The position numbers were made by a program, and so were the translations under genes. DNA of 21,344 bases, taken from contig CAYPZU010000036.1 of assembly GCA_964415395.1 (NCBI GenBank), positions 1 through 21,344 on the forward strand, read 5' to 3'. Under the pieces are notes generated by a model. The model saw only the letters and a program-made list of their open reading frames with translations, was not told the DNA's origin and did not search any database. This DNA comes from CAYPZU01 sp964415395 (GTDB lineage: Bacteria > Chlamydiota > Chlamydiia > Chlamydiales > SM23-39). The first letter of the stretch is position 1. Every line of letters starts with the position of its first letter. This document shows positions 14,263-21,344 of the stretch, piece after piece.

Positions 14263-14679
14263 TTATTTCCATAGGGAGAATTTTTTCGTGAGAGCTGAAA
14301 CTTTTTCCCACTCGCCAAACAGAACGATTCCTGAATAGATCAGATCTTCTTCTTTTGTTTGAGCGGACAGTTCGAGCTGCTCCTGATAGGTGCCAACCGC
14401 CATCGTATGGGTGAAGTCGGCGAACGCGATCCCTTCCTGCTTCGCTTGCTGGCGCAGGTTGCGGATCTTGTTGTTGTTCCCTTCCAAAATGATGAAAGGG
14501 ATTTCGGAGATATGCGGATGGTCGTTCCCGCTTGCATCTTTGTAGTTGGTCAGCCGCAGGGCGTCGCGATTTAGGGAATTGCCGAAGCCGATGCACATGT
14601 GCGCCAGCGCGTTCATCAATTTTCCTGGAGGAACGCTGGGATTCAGGACGGCGACCAATTTATTTTGAAAATGAGACAT
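14263..14679 (-). CDS. DUF2000 family protein (peptidyl-tRNA-hydrolase-like fold)
   Basis: The 138 residues carry the family pattern throughout: ALAHMCIGFGN, LRLTNYKDASGNDHPHISE, IPFIILEGNNNKIRNLR, DFTHTMAVGTYQEQLE and the closing EEDLIYSGIVLFG then VSALTKKFSLWK. I recognise this as DUF2000 (PF09391 from memory), a small single-domain family of unknown function whose known fold resembles peptidyl-tRNA hydrolase 2. A biochemical role is not established. The length is normal. CAAGG lies about 8 bases before the ATG at 14679. It is flanked by hairpin-containing AT-rich spacers, so it may be transcribed alone. Confidence 0.85.
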   Translation of the reverse strand: MSHFQNKLVAVLNPSVPPGKLMNALAHMCIGFGNSLNRDALRLTNYKDASGNDHPHISEIPFIILEGNNNKIRNLRQQAKQEGIAFADFTHTMAVGTYQEQLELSAQTKEEDLIYSGIVLFGEWEKVSALTKKFSLWK

Positions 14680-14741
14680 GATATTGCCTTGTTTTAGTTT
14701 TTGAAGTGTAAAAAAAGATGGGCAACAGGGTTTAAGTATTT

Positions 14742-14758
14742 TTAGCCGGGGCGGCTAA
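14742..14758. repeat. Perfect 7-bp inverted repeat
   Basis: TTAGCCG and CGGCTAA flank a GGG loop, between the DUF2000 gene and the membrane-protein gene upstream of it. Neither strand has a downstream T-tract, so it is listed as an inverted repeat. It could be a transcript 3' end or a protein-binding site. Confidence 0.5.
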
Positions 14759-14824
14759 GGAGGAGAGAGGGAATTAGATTGAGAAAGAAAAATTCCATGC
14801 CCTCATAATAAAGGATTTGAGGAT

Positions 14825-15829
14825 TTAGAATCCACCTTGCTGATCGATCCTGGAGCCGAAGAAGTGGCTTGAGGCTTCGGATTGAAAGCAGGGGGCAAGC
14901 CGCCATTCGTCAAAATAGGCGCTCTCGAGGCCGCTATAGATCTTTCGGGCGTCGTACGGATTGAAAAGGCCGTAGACGGCGGTGACGGCCAGCGCTGTTG
15001 AATAAAGAGGAATTGCGAATATTTTCAGGAAGCTTTTCGCGAAGTTGGCTGCCAGGTCGTCGGGACTGTCCGGCCAGAGAGTGCGGCAGATGGCGTCGTT
15101 GGCGAAGAGGCCTGTGGCAAAGATGGCGAGGAAGAGGATCCCTTTGAGCAGCGCCGCGATGATTTGGATGACCGTGCCGAAAATAAGAGCGAAGCACTTG
15201 AGGCGGATGAGGTATTTCGGCTCATTGAGGTAGGGGGTGTTAGTAGTCTTGTCGATAATCCATTGCGGGTCGCCCGTATCGGTGTAGCGGGGGCCGTTTT
15301 CATCGACCGTCCAGTCATTCCAGGGGCAAAAACGTTTTGCAACCGAATGTTCCGTTTTGATGATATGGGGAGCGGCGGCGTTTGCCTCGAGCTGGGCTTT
15401 TTCCATTTGAGCCAGCAGGTCGAGAGGGAACTCCTTCAGAAGAAGGAAATATTCTTTGCAAGCGTCGATTGCTTGTTGGGCGCCATGTACGTTTTCGGAA
15501 AGGGCGGAGAGTTTGTCGATCTCGCTTTCAAAGAAAGCGATGGCCTGTTGAAATTTTTCGGCGGAAGGCCCTTGATTAGGATCTTGAGATAAAACGGGAA
15601 TTCCCCAAGTAAACGCAAATTTGAGTCTTTCGGTCAGGATGCGAGCGTATGCGTCGAATGTCATCTGGCGGATTTGAGATCGAAGAGCGGGATCCAGCTC
15701 CGCACCGCCAGCGTTAGCCAAGCACTCTCGCGAGATGACGGCGATTCTTGGGTCGCCAGGAGGAGGCGTTCCCGCTTCTGTTGAGGCGGGCGGGCTTGGA
15801 GAGGATTCTGTCCTTACGGGGGATGCCAT
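14825..15829 (-). CDS. Two-helix membrane protein, chlamydia-type inclusion or envelope candidate
   Basis: From the ATG at 15829 it has 334 residues; an in-frame TTG at 15838 would overlap the -10 box and is rejected. The N-terminus is Ser/Pro-rich (MASPVRTESSPSPPAS), followed by a helical region with no Sec signal. A long hydrophobic stretch spans about 210-244 (CFALIFGTVIQIIAALLKG, then LFLAIFATGLFA), and a second about 268-288. The second is followed by YGLFNPYDARKIYSGLE and later LAPCFQ. From memory this tail recurs in uncharacterised membrane proteins of environmental chlamydiae; I cannot verify it here. The bilobed hydrophobic domain without a signal peptide recalls Inc proteins, which sit in the inclusion membrane. 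No enzymatic motif is seen. Confidence 0.78.
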   Translation of the reverse strand: MASPVRTESSPSPPASTEAGTPPPGDPRIAVISRECLANAGGAELDPALRSQIRQMTFDAYARILTERLKFAFTWGIPVLSQDPNQGPSAEKFQQAIAFFESEIDKLSALSENVHGAQQAIDACKEYFLLLKEFPLDLLAQMEKAQLEANAAAPHIIKTEHSVAKRFCPWNDWTVDENGPRYTDTGDPQWIIDKTTNTPYLNEPKYLIRLKCFALIFGTVIQIIAALLKGILFLAIFATGLFANDAICRTLWPDSPDDLAANFAKSFLKIFAIPLYSTALAVTAVYGLFNPYDARKIYSGLESAYFDEWRLAPCFQSEASSHFFGSRIDQQGGF

Positions 15830-15837
15830 AAGGAACA

Positions 15838-15843
15838 ATTATA
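15838..15843 (-). promoter_or_regulatory. Consensus -10 box, near-leaderless start
   Basis: A perfect TATAAT on the minus strand ends 8 bases before the ATG at 15829. Transcription starting 6-7 bases downstream would give an mRNA with almost no leader. There is no convincing -35 box and no ribosome site. Confidence 0.5.
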
Positions 15844-15862
15844 CCAGACTAATATTATTTTT

Positions 15863-16762
15863 TTATGAAAGGAGGGCGTCTACGTAAGCGGCTGGATCGA
15901 AAGGACTTAAGTCGGATGCGCCTTCGCCGGTGCCGATCCAGAGGATCGGGAGGCCCAGCTGCTTTTGGATCGAGACGGCGATGCCGCCTTTGGCGGAGCC
16001 GTCGAGCTTGGTCAGGACGAGGCCTGTGATGGGGGTGAATTGATGGAAGGCTTTCGCCTGGTCGAGCGCGTTTTGTCCGACGGTGGCGTCGAGGACGAGA
16101 AGGGTTTCGTGGGGCGCTTCCGGGATCTGCTTCTGGCACACCCTGCGCACTTTGGCCAGTTCGTGCATCAGGTCGGTTTTCGTCTGGAGTCTGCCCGCCG
16201 TGTCGATGAGGACGATGTCGATGCTTTTCGATTTGGCTTTCGCGAGCGCGTCGAAGGCGACGCCGGAGGGATCGCTATTCGGCTGCGATTTGACGATTTC
16301 AACGCCGACCCGGTTCGCCCAGGTTTCGAGCTGCTCGATGGCGGCGGCGCGGAAGGTGTCGCCAGCGGCGATGAGCACTTTTTTGTTTTGCGCCTGGTAA
16401 TAGGAGGCGAGCTTGGCGAGCGTGGTGGTTTTTCCGCTGCCGTTGACGCCGACGATGAGGATGCAGTGGGGAGAGGCGAGCGGTTTCGGCGAGTGGGGCG
16501 GGAAAACTTTGAGCAGTTCGGTTTTAACGAAAGCGAGAATCTCTTCCGTAGAGAGATTCGGATTTTTGCGCGCGAGGTGGCGGATTTTATCGACGAGTTC
16601 GGCGGCGGTCGCTGCGCCGAGATCGGCTTCGTAGAAGAGCTGCTCGAGATGGTCGAAGGCGTTTTCGTCGTAGCCCTTGGAGAAAATGGCGCGGATTTTG
16701 CTGGCGAGAGCCGATTTGAGTTTGAGGAAGGGGGAGGCTATTTTCTTAAAAAACGAAAGCAT
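15863..16762 (-). CDS. ftsY: Signal recognition particle receptor
   Basis: GTPase that docks SRP-ribosome complexes at the inner membrane. From the ATG at 16762 it has 299 residues (MLSFFKKIASPFLKLK), with a short amphipathic N-terminus and no acidic A domain. The NG domain carries G1 GVNGSGKTTT at 105-114, GDTFRAAA at 134-141, G3 DTAGR at 187-191, G4 TKLDG at 251-255, and the closing GTGE. The ATG at 16792 (MAFQINTFKRM) is a possible alternative. The frame stays open to 17245, but that extension runs antisense through sucC and is not real. It is transcribed divergently from sucC across about 70 bases, an arrangement I recall from chlamydial genomes. Confidence 0.95.
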   Translation of the reverse strand: MLSFFKKIASPFLKLKSALASKIRAIFSKGYDENAFDHLEQLFYEADLGAATAAELVDKIRHLARKNPNLSTEEILAFVKTELLKVFPPHSPKPLASPHCILIVGVNGSGKTTTLAKLASYYQAQNKKVLIAAGDTFRAAAIEQLETWANRVGVEIVKSQPNSDPSGVAFDALAKAKSKSIDIVLIDTAGRLQTKTDLMHELAKVRRVCQKQIPEAPHETLLVLDATVGQNALDQAKAFHQFTPITGLVLTKLDGSAKGGIAVSIQKQLGLPILWIGTGEGASDLSPFDPAAYVDALLS

Positions 16763-16831
16763 TCTTTTGAAAGTGTTGATCTGAAAAGCCATTCTATCAC
16801 ATAAGGGAGAAAAAAGATTTGAGAATTTTCG

Positions 16832-18001
16832 ATGAACCTCCACGAGCATCAAGCAAAGAAAATTTTGAGAAAGTATGGGATTCCGATCCCCGATTTCGGC
16901 GTGGCCGCAAGCGTTGACGAAGCGCGCCGCGTGGCTGAAGAGCATCATCTGAACCAGGCTGTGCTGAAGATCCAGGTTCACGCGGGAGGAAGGGGAAAAG
17001 CGGGCGGCGTGAAATTCGCCAAGACGAAAGAAGAGATCCCCCAGATCGCCAAGACGCTGATCGGGATGAAGATGGTGAATCAGCAGACAGGCCCTGAAGG
17101 GGTTGTGGCGAAGACGATTCTGATCTCGCGGCCTGCCGACATTGAGAAAGAATATTACCTCGGCGCAGTGATCGACCGCGACCGCGCGGTGCCGATCCTG
17201 ATCGCCTCTCCCGAAGGGGGGATGGAGATCGAAGAGATCGCCCACAAAATGCCCGAGAAAATTTTGAAGATGCCGTTCAGCTTTGACGGCAGGCTCCGGC
17301 CCTATCAGCTCCTGCTTTTAACGAAATTCATGGGCTGGACCGGGGAACTGGCGAAAAAAGGGGCGCTTATTGCACAGGGCCTTGCGAAATGTTTCATCGA
17401 AACCGACGCGTCGATGCTGGAAATCAATCCACTGGTGAAAACGCCGGGGGGCGATATTCTCGCGCTTGATGCGAAATTGAGCGTCGACGACAACGCTCTC
17501 TTCCGCCAGTCGGAGATTCTTTCCTTCTACGACCCAACGCAGGTTTCTCCTCAAGAAGCAGCTGCGAAAGAGTTCGATTTGGCCTACATCGCGATGCACG
17601 GCGATATCGGATGCATGGTGAACGGGGCGGGGCTTGCGATGGCGACGATGGATATCATCCAGCTCTACGGCGCGGCGCCTGCGAATTTCCTCGATGTGGG
17701 AGGGGGCGCTTCGAAAGAAAAAGTGGCGGAAGGGTTCCGCATCATTCTCTCCGATCCGAAAGTGAAAGCGATTCTGGTGAATATTTTCGGCGGGATCATG
17801 AATTGCGCGACGCTGGCCGAAGGGGTGATCTATGCGGCGAAGCAGCTCCATATGAAAGTGCCTCTCGTCGTCCGGATGGAAGGGACGAATGTAGAAGAGG
17901 GGAAGCGGCTATTTAAAGAGAGCCATCTGAAAATCGAGACGGCGGATAATCTGGAACAGGCGGCCGAGCGCGTGGTTGCCGCAGCGAAAGCGAAGAGGTA
18001 G
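16832..18001 (+). CDS. sucC: Succinyl-CoA synthetase, beta subunit
   Basis: ATP-grasp subunit of the TCA-cycle enzyme that makes ATP (or GTP) while converting succinyl-CoA to succinate. The 389 residues match the usual length of about 388. Visible motifs are MNLHEHQAKKIL at the start, the nucleotide lid AGGRGKAGGVK at 51-61, and LEINPLV with E197 and N199. D213 in LALDAKL follows; N199 and D213 coincide with the magnesium ligands of the E. coli enzyme. Further on are FLDVGGGAS and NIFGGIMNC. GAG about 11 bases before the ATG is a weak ribosome site. sucD follows after three bases, so both subunits come from one message. Confidence 0.97.
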   Translation: MNLHEHQAKKILRKYGIPIPDFGVAASVDEARRVAEEHHLNQAVLKIQVHAGGRGKAGGVKFAKTKEEIPQIAKTLIGMKMVNQQTGPEGVVAKTILISRPADIEKEYYLGAVIDRDRAVPILIASPEGGMEIEEIAHKMPEKILKMPFSFDGRLRPYQLLLLTKFMGWTGELAKKGALIAQGLAKCFIETDASMLEINPLVKTPGGDILALDAKLSVDDNALFRQSEILSFYDPTQVSPQEAAAKEFDLAYIAMHGDIGCMVNGAGLAMATMDIIQLYGAAPANFLDVGGGASKEKVAEGFRIILSDPKVKAILVNIFGGIMNCATLAEGVIYAAKQLHMKVPLVVRMEGTNVEEGKRLFKESHLKIETADNLEQAAERVVAAAKAKR

Positions 18002-18004
18002 CCG

Positions 18005-18883
18005 ATGGCGATTCTGGTGAATAAGAAAACAAGAGTGATCGTGCAGGGGATCACCGGCCAGGCCGGGCGGTTCCACGCGGAACAATGCAAGGAATATGGG
18101 ACGCTTATTTTGGGCGGCGTCACTCCGGGAAAAGGGGGAACCGAAGTTCTCGGCGTTCCGGTGTTCGACACGGTTTGGGAGGCGAAAAGAGCGCTTCATC
18201 CCGATGCGACCATGATCTTCGTCCCGGCGCCGTTTGCCGCCGATGCGATTCTAGAAGCCGAAGATGCGGGGATTCCTCTCATTGTGTGCATCACGGAAGG
18301 GATTCCGGTGCGCGACATGCTGGAGGTGAAGCGGGTGATGAACGCCTCGAAGCGATCGCGGCTCATCGGACCGAATTGCCCTGGACTCATCACGCCCGGA
18401 GAGTGTAAAATCGGCATCATGCCAGGCTATATCCACAAAAAAGGGAAGATCGGAATCGTCTCCCGCTCCGGCACGCTGACGTATGAAGCGGTGTGGCAGA
18501 CGACCCAGCTGGGACTCGGCCAGTCGACCTGCGTCGGGATCGGGGGAGATCCGCTCAACGGCACCAATTTCATCGACGTGCTGAAGGATTTCCAGGCCGA
18601 TCCGGGAACAGAGGCGATCCTTCTGATCGGCGAGATCGGAGGCGACGCGGAAGAGCAGGCCGCCGAGTGGATCCGGAAGCATTGCAACAAACCGGTCGCG
18701 GTGTTCATCGCGGGCGCAACGGCGCCTCCGGGCAAGCGGATGGGACATGCCGGCGCGATCATCTCCGGCGGCAAAGGCACGGCATCTGAAAAATACGCCG
18801 CGTTCGAAAGAGCGGGCGCCCGGGTGACGAAAAGCCCTGCCGAGATGGGGCGTACAATTTTAGAAGCGATCCAAAAATGTTAG
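18005..18883 (+). CDS. sucD: Succinyl-CoA synthetase, alpha subunit
   Basis: CoA-binding and phosphohistidine subunit, partner of the preceding gene. The 292 residues contain the CoA-domain motifs ITGQAGRFH and GGVTPGKGG, then GPNCPGLITPGECKIGIMPG, SRSGTLTYEA and GIGGDPLNGTNF. The phosphorylated histidine is H248 in GHAGAIISGGKGTASEK. Length and motif order are standard. Its last 7 bases overlap the start of the M50 protease gene, so the protease is likely co-transcribed with the sucCD pair. Confidence 0.97.
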   Translation: MAILVNKKTRVIVQGITGQAGRFHAEQCKEYGTLILGGVTPGKGGTEVLGVPVFDTVWEAKRALHPDATMIFVPAPFAADAILEAEDAGIPLIVCITEGIPVRDMLEVKRVMNASKRSRLIGPNCPGLITPGECKIGIMPGYIHKKGKIGIVSRSGTLTYEAVWQTTQLGLGQSTCVGIGGDPLNGTNFIDVLKDFQADPGTEAILLIGEIGGDAEEQAAEWIRKHCNKPVAVFIAGATAPPGKRMGHAGAIISGGKGTASEKYAAFERAGARVTKSPAEMGRTILEAIQKC

Positions 18884-19554
18884 TTTTTCCGGGGCGCATC
18901 CCGATTGCAATCCATCCTCTTTNNNNNNNNNNTCTTTTCTGGCTTTTCGCCGCGCTGATCGGCTGGCTCAATGGCGGCAGCCTGATCGGCATGTTCATCT
19001 GGATCGGGATTATTTTTTTCTCCGTTCTTATTCATGAATTCGGCCACGCTTTGACGGCTGTTTTCTTTAAGCAGAAAGCCAATATCCAGCTCGTCGCGCT
19101 GGGAGGATTGACTTCCTTCGAGGGTCCAAAGCTCAAGTTCTGGCAGCAATTCCTCATCACGCTCAACGGCCCCGTTTTCGGCTTTATGATTTTCGTGGGG
19201 GCGACGCTTCTTCTGAAGCTTGATTGGACCAGCTGGCCTGTCGTGCACCTCATTTTGAGATGGACGCAGCTCGCCAATCTCTTTTGGGCGGTGGTCAATC
19301 TTTTGCCGGTGATGCCGCTCGACGGCGGCCAGCTGCTCCGGATTGTCCTCGAAGCGTTTTTCGGCATCAAAGGCTTCCGCGCCTCTCTCCTTGTCGGATC
19401 TGTGATCGCGACGCTAATTGCGTTCTATTTTTTCCTCATCCAGGCGTTTTTGGCGCCTTCTTTTTCCTTTTCGCGTTCCAGAGTTTCGATATGTGGCGCA
19501 AGAGCCGCCACGCGACGCTCGACGATCGGGAAGAAGACAACAAGCATCTGCTGA
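18877..19554 (+). CDS. M50 family membrane metalloprotease, frameshifted, with assembly gap
   Basis: A polytopic site-2-protease-like enzyme. The frame gives HEFGH at 53-57 (zinc ligands H53 and H57, catalytic E54) within a membrane helix, ITLNGPVFGF, and NLLPVMPLDGGQ at 141-152 with the third zinc ligand D149. Ten N interrupt the first membrane segment; the frame is kept across them, but the true gap length is unknown. After FYFFLIQAFL the frame loses sense and ends in an Arg/Ser-rich tail of about 30 residues, while another frame carries the protein onward from near base 19450. The real product is probably M50 plus the helical domain at 19491-20030. The start overlaps sucD by 7 bases. Substrate unknown; it would cleave within or near membranes. 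Confidence 0.85.
   Translation: MLVFPGRIPIAIHPLXXXXLFWLFAALIGWLNGGSLIGMFIWIGIIFFSVLIHEFGHALTAVFFKQKANIQLVALGGLTSFEGPKLKFWQQFLITLNGPVFGFMIFVGATLLLKLDWTSWPVVHLILRWTQLANLFWAVVNLLPVMPLDGGQLLRIVLEAFFGIKGFRASLLVGSVIATLIAFYFFLIQAFLAPSFSFSRSRVSICGARAATRRSTIGKKTTSIC
18923..18932. other. Assembly gap, ten N
   Basis: Ten undetermined bases in the first hydrophobic segment of the M50 protease gene. The length may be a placeholder, so the residue count there is provisional. Confidence 0.99.
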
Positions 19555-20030
19555 TCCAGGCGGAAAGCGCCCTGCAGCTCGGAGAAAGAGAGCAGGCGAG
19601 GAAGTTATTGGAAGAGGTTTTGTCCAAATCTTCGACGGGGCTTTTAGGGGTCGCCGCCGCCCAGTATCTCGCTTTCCTCGATATGAAAGAGGGCCGCCAT
19701 CGCGAAGCGTACGATCTTCTGCTGCCGATCAAAGAACAGATTGCGGACGAGTCCCTTTGCCTGCTTCATCAGCTTGCTGCTGAATTCAAGAATTATCCGG
19801 TTGTGGCTGAGCTCTCCGCTGATTGCTTTCAGACAGCTCCAACTCAGGAGATGGCGCTCCGCAACGCCCGCGCATTCGCTTTCCTCAAGCAGCCCAAGCA
19901 CGCCGGAGGGTGGCTGCAGACCGCCTGGCAGGAGGGAAATTTCGACCTCCAGGCTGTTCTCAAAGAAGAGGTCTTCGCCTCGATCAAAGATCTTCCCGAA
20001 TTCCGCGAATTCACCGACTCGTTAAATTAG
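19491..20030 (+). CDS. Helical (TPR-like) domain, probable C-terminal part of the M50 protease
   Basis: This frame has no good start of its own: the ATG at 19491 lacks a ribosome site, and the hydrophobic GAFFFLFAFQSF encoded just before it continues the protease's last membrane helix. The 179 residues after MWRKSRHATLDD are cytosolic-looking helices: HLLIQAESALQLGEREQARKLLEEVL, GVAAAQYLAFLDMKEGRHREAYDLLLP and a final FASIKDLPEFREFTDSL. The pattern suggests three to four TPR-like pairs for protein binding. A missing base in the T-rich tract at 19447-19465 would join it to the protease as one protein of roughly 385 residues. Alternatives are a real inactivating indel, a programmed -1 shift, or a separate overlapping gene. 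Confidence 0.75.
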   Translation: MWRKSRHATLDDREEDNKHLLIQAESALQLGEREQARKLLEEVLSKSSTGLLGVAAAQYLAFLDMKEGRHREAYDLLLPIKEQIADESLCLLHQLAAEFKNYPVVAELSADCFQTAPTQEMALRNARAFAFLKQPKHAGGWLQTAWQEGNFDLQAVLKEEVFASIKDLPEFREFTDSLN

Positions 20031-20051
20031 ATTTTGATCGTTCTAATTTAA
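20022..20051. promoter_or_regulatory. Perfect 10-bp inverted repeat before the WD40 gene
   Basis: TTAAATTAGA and TCTAATTTAA flank a 10-base loop and span the stop codon of the preceding gene. A TATTAT at 20065-20070 could be a -10 box for the WD40 gene, and its -35 position would fall in the right arm. An operator role is possible; a weak terminator is the alternative, though no T-tract follows. Confidence 0.4.
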
Positions 20052-20097
20052 TAAAAATTGGTGGTATTATCTTTGTAAATTAATTTGGATAATTTTT

Positions 20098-21344
20098 ATG
20101 TCTATATTTCAAGGCGCTGGCCTTCCGCTCCGCTTGCCGGACACTCCGGAGCGTCCCAAAAGCCTCCCACCGATTCAGAGAGAAAGGGAGCTTACGGAGC
20201 AAAAAATTTCTCTCAGCGCCCGGCGCAATCTTTCGCCGATAGACAAGAGAGTCATCTGGTCCCTGACGACGCCGCGCCGCGCGAGGCTTCTTTCCGAAGG
20301 AGCGGGCCTTTCTGCTGTCGCCCACGTCGAGCGGACCGCTTCCAGCGTCCTGCCCCCTGTATATAGGCCGAAGAGATCGACAGGGGTGATTGTTGAACCT
20401 GCCAGGCCGCGCGGATTCATCCCTCCCAGGGAATCGACCGGAGGCACCGATCAATACTATGAAGTCGACGACTGGATGGCGCTTCCCGCGGCCCAGTCGG
20501 CGCAGTCCGGGAGGACCGCTTTCGTTCAGTTTATCCCGAGCGACCGCCTCCTTCAGGCCAGCGACGTCGACGTTTTGATTCCCCGGAGCAGGTTCCGCGG
20601 GCTTCCGAATGGATGTCCAAGTCTTCGATTTCCGAACCAGGCGCCGGCGTATTACTACGGCAACCGCCCCCGCTGCCTCGCGTTTTATGAAAATACGCAA
20701 GGGATGGAGAGGCTGGCTGCGGGAACGGAGAAAGGGTGGCTCGATATTTGGAACGTTCATCCCGGGATGGAACCGGTTCGCCTCCGGACCAAAAAAATCT
20801 GCAGCGAGCCGATCGTTAGGATTGCCGTGGGCGGGATGTATATTGTCGCCGCCACCCTTTCCGGGAAACTCTACCAGATCAACCGCGAGTCGCAGAAGAT
20901 CATCCAGTTTGAGGAAGCCAGCCACAAGAGAGCGGTTGCTTCACTGGCTCTCTCTAGCGACAAAAGCTATTTGGCGACAGGCGGCGCGGATGGATTTGCG
21001 GTTGTCTACAGAAAGAATGAAGAGGGGCGGCATTATGAGCCTCTCTTCCGCCAGCCTCTTTTTGAGTCGGGAATTTCTGCCCTCGCGTTTTCGAATGAAC
21101 CGGAGAGGCCTCTGCTTGCGGCGGGCCAAACTACTTTGGGGATTTGGAATCTTGAAGATGAGGAGCCGATCGCTGAAATTGCCGCCGGATCAAGGATCTC
21201 TGCAATTTTCTGGCTCTCGGGGAAGAAGCTCTGCACGACCCACGCAGACGGGACGATCCGCTACTACGAGTTCGACCGGCATAGGGGAAAACTCGAAGAA
21301 GTCCGCCGGATCCAGCCGCATCAGCAGGCCCTCGCTTACGCAAC
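20098..21344 (+). CDS. WD40 beta-propeller protein with Cdc20/Cdh1-like layout (partial, 3' end beyond window)
   Basis: The 415 visible residues run off the window in frame. Residues 1-115 are Pro/Arg-rich and disordered-looking, ending in GFIPPR at 106-111, then DQYYEVDDWMAL at 118-129. Propeller blades follow: LAAGTEKGWLDIWN at 206-219, a short blade around VGGMYIVAATLSGKLYQI, LATGGADGFAVVY at 292-304, LAAGQTTLGIWN at 340-351, and SRISAIFWLSGKKLCTTH at 365-382. In order and spacing these echo eukaryotic APC/C co-activators: YYLNLVDW, LAVGT...WD, LASGGND...W, LATGGGT...IWN, SQVCSILW...SGHG. No Sec signal. A weak GGA lies about 10 bases before the ATG. WD40 scaffold is secure; Cdc20 kinship is inference. 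Confidence 0.82.
   Translation, partial: MSIFQGAGLPLRLPDTPERPKSLPPIQRERELTEQKISLSARRNLSPIDKRVIWSLTTPRRARLLSEGAGLSAVAHVERTASSVLPPVYRPKRSTGVIVEPARPRGFIPPRESTGGTDQYYEVDDWMALPAAQSAQSGRTAFVQFIPSDRLLQASDVDVLIPRSRFRGLPNGCPSLRFPNQAPAYYYGNRPRCLAFYENTQGMERLAAGTEKGWLDIWNVHPGMEPVRLRTKKICSEPIVRIAVGGMYIVAATLSGKLYQINRESQKIIQFEEASHKRAVASLALSSDKSYLATGGADGFAVVYRKNEEGRHYEPLFRQPLFESGISALAFSNEPERPLLAAGQTTLGIWNLEDEEPIAEIAAGSRISAIFWLSGKKLCTTHADGTIRYYEFDRHRGKLEEVRRIQPHQQALAYA

Noticed and set aside
16793..17245. N-terminal extension of ftsY by about 150 residues.
   Set aside because: It lies antisense inside sucC and matches nothing in SRP receptors; the real N-terminus is MLSFFKK or MAFQ.
19224..19490. Start of the helical domain gene at 19224.
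   Set aside because: Up to about 19445 this frame is a shadow of the M50 protease (Arg/Ala/Pro-rich), while the protease frame shows good membrane segments and the NLLPVMPLDGGQ motif.
20080..20925. 281-residue minus-strand frame opposite the WD40 gene.
   Set aside because: Antisense shadow; the plus strand gives a coherent WD40 protein over the same span, and the minus frame has no recognisable domain.

Overview
The window most likely comes from an environmental chlamydia (order Chlamydiales, outside Chlamydiaceae), probably from a scaffolded draft or metagenome assembly, since it contains a run of ten N. Three things support this: a fused AroD-AroE enzyme of the kind known in chlamydiae, a divergent ftsY | sucC-sucD block like that of chlamydial genomes, and several Ser/Pro-rich or two-helix membrane proteins of the type chlamydiae deliver to their hosts. 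The genes are GC-rich by eye, with AT-rich spacers. Lineage placement is inference; no marker RNA gene is present.

Region 1 (1-4979, + strand) is a tightly overlapping aromatic amino acid operon: the 3' end of trpC, a fused trpF-trpB, trpA, a Thermotoga-type DAHP synthase, and aroDE. Every junction overlaps by 4-11 bases. It links the entry and middle of the shikimate pathway to the end of tryptophan synthesis. A strong hairpin closes it.

Region 2 (5093-16762, - strand) mixes housekeeping and accessory genes. Reading along the transcripts from high to low coordinates: ftsY; a two-helix membrane protein with a near-leaderless promoter; a DUF2000 protein; a TPR-like protein built from an internal duplication; a 584-bp spacer holding a duplicated, hairpin-rich repeat; two overlapping chlamydial-type unknowns, the second with a psi/uracil-glycosylase-like C-terminus; priA; a Ser/Pro-rich protein with a hidden protein-kinase signature; a zinc alcohol dehydrogenase; a small lipoprotein; and an unknown.

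Region 3 (16832-21344, + strand) holds sucC and sucD (succinyl-CoA synthetase), an M50 membrane metalloprotease whose frame breaks inside a T-rich tract and continues as a helical cytosolic domain, and finally the start of a WD40 protein. The blade order and short motifs of that protein resemble the eukaryotic APC/C co-activators Cdc20/Cdh1.

The most interesting items are the Cdc20/Cdh1-like beta-propeller, the cryptic kinase with exact catalytic spacing, the duplicated repeat whose hairpins show compensatory changes, and the TrpF half of the fusion that lacks the usual catalytic loop.
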